Shown here one piece after another: positions 60,381-64,000 of a stretch of DNA of 64,000 nucleotides; the stretch's first letter is position 1; each line of letters begins with the position of its first letter. The notes below the pieces were generated by a model. The model had not been told where the DNA came from. It worked only from the letters and a program-made list of their open reading frames with translations, and ran no database searches. A program made the translations under genes and the position numbers. This DNA is from Tropicibacter sp. R16_0 (lineage in GTDB: Bacteria > Pseudomonadota > Alphaproteobacteria > Rhodobacterales > Rhodobacteraceae), in the NCBI RefSeq assembly GCF_017743935.1, contig NZ_JAGHRE010000002.1, forward strand, positions 248,001 through 312,000, in the 5' to 3' direction.

Positions 60381-61154
60381 TCACCTCCACGTTTTCTTGC
60401 GTTTCCAGCGGCGGTTCTCCCGCTCGCCTTCCTCTTGCACACCCAGATAGAAGTTCTGGATGTCCTCGGACGCCATCAGTTGCTCGGCGGTGCCGTCCAT
60501 CACGATGCGGCCCACCTCCATCACATAGCCATCATGCGCCAGGTTCAGCGCCGCACTGGCGTTCTGTTCCACCAGCATCATGGTCATGTTCTGCTCTTCA
60601 TTGAGCCGTTTGAGGATGGCAAAGATCTCCTGCACCAAGAGTGGAGATAACCCGAGGCTGGGTTCGTCCAAGAGCATGATGCGCGGGTTGGCCATCAGCC
60701 CGCGACCGATTGCCAGCATCTGTTGTTGCCCGCCCGAAAGCGTGCCCGCTTCCTGGTTGCGCCGCTCTTTCAGGATCGGGAAATAGCTGAACACAAGCTC
60801 ACGATCGTGTTCGATCTGGCCTTTGTCCGTGCTGGTATATGCGCCCAGGCTCAGGTTTTCGTCCACCGTGAGCAACGGGAACACCTCGCGCCCTTCGGGC
60901 ACATGAACGATGCCCTGCTGCACGACTTTGTGCGGTTCCGAGCCTTGGATCTCTTGCCCGGCAAAGGTGATGGTGCCTTTTTCGGGATCCATCACGCCGG
61001 ACACGGTTTTCATGAGCGTTGTCTTGCCCGCGCCATTGGCGCCCAGAATCGACACCACGCGCCCCTCGTGCACGTCCAGGGACACGCCCCGGATCGCCAT
61101 GATGGGTCCGTAGAAACTCTCGATATTGCGGATTTTCAGGATGGGTTCGCTCAT
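60381..61154 (-). CDS. ABC transporter ATP-binding protein (LivF type)
   Basis: Second ATPase of the HAAT importer, 257 residues. Walker A GANGAGKTT, signature LSGGQQQMLAIGRGL, Walker B RIMLLDEPSLGLSP. The C-terminus extends past the usual LivF end with a basic tail (RRWKRKKTWR). It overlaps livG by four bases (ATGA) and ends 5 bases before the ligase start. Confidence 0.92.
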   Translation of the reverse strand: MSEPILKIRNIESFYGPIMAIRGVSLDVHEGRVVSILGANGAGKTTLMKTVSGVMDPEKGTITFAGQEIQGSEPHKVVQQGIVHVPEGREVFPLLTVDENLSLGAYTSTDKGQIEHDRELVFSYFPILKERRNQEAGTLSGGQQQMLAIGRGLMANPRIMLLDEPSLGLSPLLVQEIFAILKRLNEEQNMTMMLVEQNASAALNLAHDGYVMEVGRIVMDGTAEQLMASEDIQNFYLGVQEEGERENRRWKRKKTWR

Positions 61155-61915
61155 GAGGCCTTCCCCAGATATGCTTCGATCACGGCCGGGTGCGATTGCA
61201 CCTCGGCTGGGGTGCCAAGCGCCAGTTTCGCGCCGTCGGCCATGGCCAGAACCCGGTCGGACACGCCCGACACAAGCCCCATGTCATGTTCCACCATCAA
61301 CACGGTGATGCCCATCTGACGACGGATGTCGTCGATCCACCACCGCATGTCTGCTGTTTCCTCGACCGAGAGGCCCGAGGCGGGTTCATCCAAAAGCAGC
61401 AGTTTGGGGTCGGTCGAGAGTGCGCGCGCCACTTCGACCACCTTGCGGACGCCGTAAGGCAGCCCCGCGATCATCTTGTCGCGATAGGCCTGCAGGTCGA
61501 GGAAATCGATCACCTCTTCGACCTTTTCGCGGTTCTCCATCTCTTGCCGTTTGGCCGAAGAGGTGAAGAAGAGTTCCGACACCAGGTTGGTCTTGCGATG
61601 ACGATGCCGCCCGACCAGAAGGTTCTGCAGCACCGTGGCATGTTCGAACAGCTCGATGTTCTGGAACGTCCGCGCCACGCCGTAAGCGGCAACACCCGAT
61701 GGTTTCACCTGCAACAGATCGTGTCCATCGAACCGGATTTTGCCCGCATAGGGGTCGTAGAACCGCGAAATCAGGTTGAACACGGTCGATTTGCCTGCCC
61801 CGTTGGGCCCCACGATGGCGAAAACTTCGCCCTCTTCAACGCTGAACGACAGATCATCCACCGCCGTCAGCCCGCCAAACTTCAGTGTGACGTTTTCAAG
61901 CTCAAGCAAGCTCAT
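61151..61915 (-). CDS. ABC transporter ATP-binding protein (LivG type)
   Basis: First ATPase of the importer, 254 residues. Walker A GPNGAGKSTVFNLI, the LivG-type signature LPYGVRKVVEVARAL (degenerate LSGGQ), Walker B LLLLDEPASGLSVEE, and the switch His in VEHDMGLV. The start overlaps the livM stop by four bases. Confidence 0.93.
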   Translation of the reverse strand: MSLLELENVTLKFGGLTAVDDLSFSVEEGEVFAIVGPNGAGKSTVFNLISRFYDPYAGKIRFDGHDLLQVKPSGVAAYGVARTFQNIELFEHATVLQNLLVGRHRHRKTNLVSELFFTSSAKRQEMENREKVEEVIDFLDLQAYRDKMIAGLPYGVRKVVEVARALSTDPKLLLLDEPASGLSVEETADMRWWIDDIRRQMGITVLMVEHDMGLVSGVSDRVLAMADGAKLALGTPAEVQSHPAVIEAYLGKAS

Positions 61916-63009
61916 CTCAGGCGCTCCGTCTTGAGGTAGGATTTCTGCCGCTTGAACATGTCCTTGCGGTAGAAGGGGAAAAGCTCGAACCAGGTGCGGA
62001 TCTTGAGCCAGCGGCCATAGATCCCCATGGGTTCAAACAGGATAAAGGCGATCAGGATCATGCCGAAGATGCCAAACTCAAGGCCGGGAATGGCCACGGT
62101 GGATCCGCCAAAGACGGCACCGACGTATTCCTTGGCGATCGACAGGAACTGCGGCAGGAAGCCAATGACGATGGCGCCAAAGAACGCTCCGTGGATCGAG
62201 CCAAGACCGCCGATCACGATCATCATCAACAGCTGGATCGAGATCACGACGCTGAACGTCTCGTTGTTGAAGGCACCCGCATAAAGCCCCATCAGGGCGC
62301 CCGCCCATCCGGTGACCATGCAGCTGAGGCCAAACGAGATCGTCTTGGTGCGCGAGATGTCCACGCCCATGGCTTGCGCTGACACTTCGCTGTCACGGAC
62401 GGCGATGAACGACCGGCCCAACGGCGCGCGCAGCAGGTTGATGTAGCCAAGCGTGACCAGAACCACGACGCCAAGCGTCAGCCAGTAGAACTCGTTCGGG
62501 GTGCCCCAGCGATCCACCATGAAGCCAAAGACACCCACGGGCGGCGCGTATTTGCCTGCAACGCCGCCGGTGATCGGCTCGGCCAGAACGATGATGTCGT
62601 CCATCAGGATGGACATCGCCAGCGTGAAGATCGCCAGATAGATGCCGTGCAGACGCAGGGCAGGGACGGCGACTGTTGCGCCGATGATGCCCGTGATCAG
62701 ACCAGCGACCGGAAAGGCGATCATGAAGGGTACGCCCGCCTCGACCAGGATGATGTTGGCATAACACCCGATGGCCAGGAACGCGGCGTGGCCCAGGCTG
62801 GCCTGGCCGGTGTGCCCCGTTAGAACCATCAGCCCCAGGCCGGCAATGGCCCAGATCAACACATTGGTCAGCTCGCCCAGATAGAAGTCATCCAACCACC
62901 AGGGCGCGGCAATCGCCACCACCAGAAGCAGCAGGTAAAGGCTCAGCTGATATCCGTCCTTCCAGGGGCGGATGTCTTGCATGTAGTCGGTTTTGAATAC
63001 GATCCGCAT
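61912..63009 (-). CDS. ABC transporter permease (LivM type)
   Basis: Membrane subunit of the HAAT importer, 365 residues, with about eight to ten helices. GLMVLTGHTGQASLGHAAF is the first conserved motif, and RSFIAVRDSEVSAQAMG carries the EAA-like coupling loop to the ATPases. It begins with an unusual charged stretch (MRIVFKTDYMQDIRPWKDGY) and ends with a basic tail after the last helix. It follows livH by 4 bases. Confidence 0.92.
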   Translation of the reverse strand: MRIVFKTDYMQDIRPWKDGYQLSLYLLLLVVAIAAPWWLDDFYLGELTNVLIWAIAGLGLMVLTGHTGQASLGHAAFLAIGCYANIILVEAGVPFMIAFPVAGLITGIIGATVAVPALRLHGIYLAIFTLAMSILMDDIIVLAEPITGGVAGKYAPPVGVFGFMVDRWGTPNEFYWLTLGVVVLVTLGYINLLRAPLGRSFIAVRDSEVSAQAMGVDISRTKTISFGLSCMVTGWAGALMGLYAGAFNNETFSVVISIQLLMMIVIGGLGSIHGAFFGAIVIGFLPQFLSIAKEYVGAVFGGSTVAIPGLEFGIFGMILIAFILFEPMGIYGRWLKIRTWFELFPFYRKDMFKRQKSYLKTERLR

Positions 63010-63013
63010 GAGC

Positions 63014-63889
63014 TTATACCTTCTTAGTGCGCACTTGGCTGAACAGCCCGTGCGGACGGAAGATCAACACGGCAAGCAGCAGTGCGTAGGGCGCGATCTG
63101 GCTGTATCCGGCAGCGATATATCGGCTGGCAAAGGGTTCGATCACACCCACGATCAGTCCACCTGCTAGGGCACCGGGCAACGAGCCGAAGCCACCGATG
63201 ACCGCCGCGGCAAACGCTTTGATCCCAATGAGGCCAGTGGCCGGATCAACAGACCCCTTGGCGGCAAACAGGATCCCCGCAACACAGGCGACAACACCGC
63301 CCAATGCCCAGATCAGCCCCTGCACCTGCTTGACCGGCACGCCCATGTAATAGGCGGCCAACTGGTTTTGCGAGGCCCCTTGCATCGCCAAGCCCATCTT
63401 GGTTCTGGAAAAGAAGACATACAGGGACCATGTCAGCAGCACTGTGACCACGATGACGGCCACGTCTTCCATGCCCAAAACAAGTCCGCCAAGGGCGAGC
63501 TCTTTGCCGGCCAACGGGTTTTGCAAGGTTTGCGGTTCGTGACCCCAGATCAACCCGGCTACAAAGCGGATGACAAAGCCAAGCGCGATGGTCAGAATCA
63601 CGACCGAAGTCTGGCTTTCACCGAACATCTTGCGGATCAGGAAGCGATCCAGAAGATACCCGAGAACGGCCATCAACCCCAGTGAGATTGGCAAGGCCAT
63701 CCAGAAGGGCAGCCCCATATATTCTGTGTTGGTAAGCCCAATGGTAATAAATGCGCCCAGCATCATGAGATCGCCTTGCGCGAAATTCACGGCCTCGGTC
63801 GCCTTGTAGATCAGAACAAAGCCAAGCGCGATCAGGCCGTATACACAGCCATTCGCCAGCCCGCTGATCAGCAGCTGCAAATTGTCCAA
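63014..63889 (-). CDS. ABC transporter permease (LivH type), TTG start
   Basis: Membrane subunit of the importer, 291 residues, with about eight helices. GLANGCVYGLIALGFVLIYK and AVNFAQGDLMMLGAF are diagnostic, and QNQLAAYYMGVPVKQVQ is the ATPase-contacting loop. I start at TTG 63889 (LDNLQLL), which has GGGAGG 5 bases upstream. An earlier in-frame TTG at 63925 would add 12 basic residues and is less likely. First gene of the livHMGF-ligase-livK operon. Confidence 0.9.
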   Translation of the reverse strand: MDNLQLLISGLANGCVYGLIALGFVLIYKATEAVNFAQGDLMMLGAFITIGLTNTEYMGLPFWMALPISLGLMAVLGYLLDRFLIRKMFGESQTSVVILTIALGFVIRFVAGLIWGHEPQTLQNPLAGKELALGGLVLGMEDVAVIVVTVLLTWSLYVFFSRTKMGLAMQGASQNQLAAYYMGVPVKQVQGLIWALGGVVACVAGILFAAKGSVDPATGLIGIKAFAAAVIGGFGSLPGALAGGLIVGVIEPFASRYIAAGYSQIAPYALLLAVLIFRPHGLFSQVRTKKV

Positions 63890-63927
63890 ATTTTCCTCCC
63901 TGCGCCGGTTGACCGGCTTGTTCAACT

Positions 63928-63959
63928 GCCCCCCTTGATCCTCCTCATCATCGGGGGGC
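63928..63959. other. Inverted repeat upstream of livH
   Basis: GCCCCCC (63928-63934) and GGGGGGC (63953-63959), 18-base loop. It lies between a probable upstream gene end (63971) and livH, so it may terminate that gene or shape the livH leader. Confidence 0.4.
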
Positions 63960-63970
63960 GGTCACTCGTA

Positions 63971-64000
63971 CTATGGCGTGATCATGACCTTTCCGTCAGT
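63971..64000 (-). CDS. Possible C-terminal end of a further minus-strand gene (partial)
   Basis: Minus-strand frame entering from the right edge: residues TDGKVMITP then TAG (63973-63971). Only ten codons are visible; reading-frame openness beyond the edge is unknown. Reported because it would sit just upstream of the liv operon. Confidence 0.25.
   Translation of the reverse strand, partial: TDGKVMITP

Noticed and set aside
1-64000. CRISPR array or toxin-antitoxin system
   Set aside because: No regularly spaced direct repeats were seen; the only RHH-type protein is fused by overlap to fumC/DUF4169 with no toxin partner.

Overview
The window is chromosomal DNA from a marine alphaproteobacterium of the order Rhodobacterales, most likely the Roseobacter group near Ruegeria/Silicibacter. 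Three things point there. One is a dmdA-acuI pair for dimethylsulfoniopropionate (DMSP) demethylation. Another is a split, permuted tmRNA gene of the alphaproteobacterial type. The third is family-typical neighbourhoods: ccmE-endolysin-holin-ccmF-ccmH, trgA-trgB-cysK, and fumC with DUF4169 and RHH genes. Coding density is high, ATGA stop/start overlaps are common, and I see no CRISPR array, complete insertion sequence or integrase.

Layout. 1-6.7 kb: a fused indolepyruvate:ferredoxin oxidoreductase (cut by the left edge), an acyltransferase, murI, argC and ccmE. 6.8-8.0 kb: an endolysin/holin pair resembling the lysis cassette of rhodobacterial gene transfer agents, set inside the cytochrome c maturation genes, which resume with ccmF and ccmH. 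10.5-14.8 kb: a PaaG-type hydratase, a homocysteine methyltransferase, an F1-ATPase zeta inhibitor and purC-purS-purQ. 14.8-21.6 kb: a dctB/dctD-like two-component pair whose regulator lacks the sigma-54 GAFTGA loop, and a very long RNase E gene. 21.8-23.9 kb: Hsp20 and a secreted serine hydrolase, more A+T-rich than their surroundings.

24-36.9 kb: tusA and ccdA (divergent), a membrane alpha/beta hydrolase with a cytochrome P450, class I aldolase, a COG0523 GTPase, the fumC-DUF4169-RHH-YciI-tag operon, sspB, and chromate genes. 37-37.3 kb: two-piece tmRNA on the minus strand with its own promoter. 37.4-45 kb: DUF4345, a TenA homologue, then the DMSP locus: a GntR regulator divergent from DUF2182-DUF1326-dmdA-acuI, followed by a BCCT carrier. 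45-53.7 kb: a cysteine-desulfurase-like enzyme, cfa, trgA-trgB-cysK, a large MscS-type channel and an alanyl-tRNA editing protein. 53.75 kb: tRNA-Ser(GGA). 53.8-64 kb: a minus-strand block with a tandem DsbA/HCCA-isomerase protein, a molybdopterin oxidoreductase, and a LivHMGF-acyl-CoA ligase-LivK operon that looks built to import and CoA-activate a carboxylate.

How the genes fit together. BCCT uptake, DmdA demethylation and AcuI removal of acryloyl-CoA form one DMSP route, probably under the neighbouring GntR repressor. The homocysteine methyltransferase and cysK would link methyl and sulfur metabolism. The most unusual points are the metal-site-rich DUF2182-DUF1326 pair in the DMSP operon, the GAFTGA-less DctD, the lysis genes inside the ccm cluster, and several perfect intergenic palindromes that look like uncharacterised operators.
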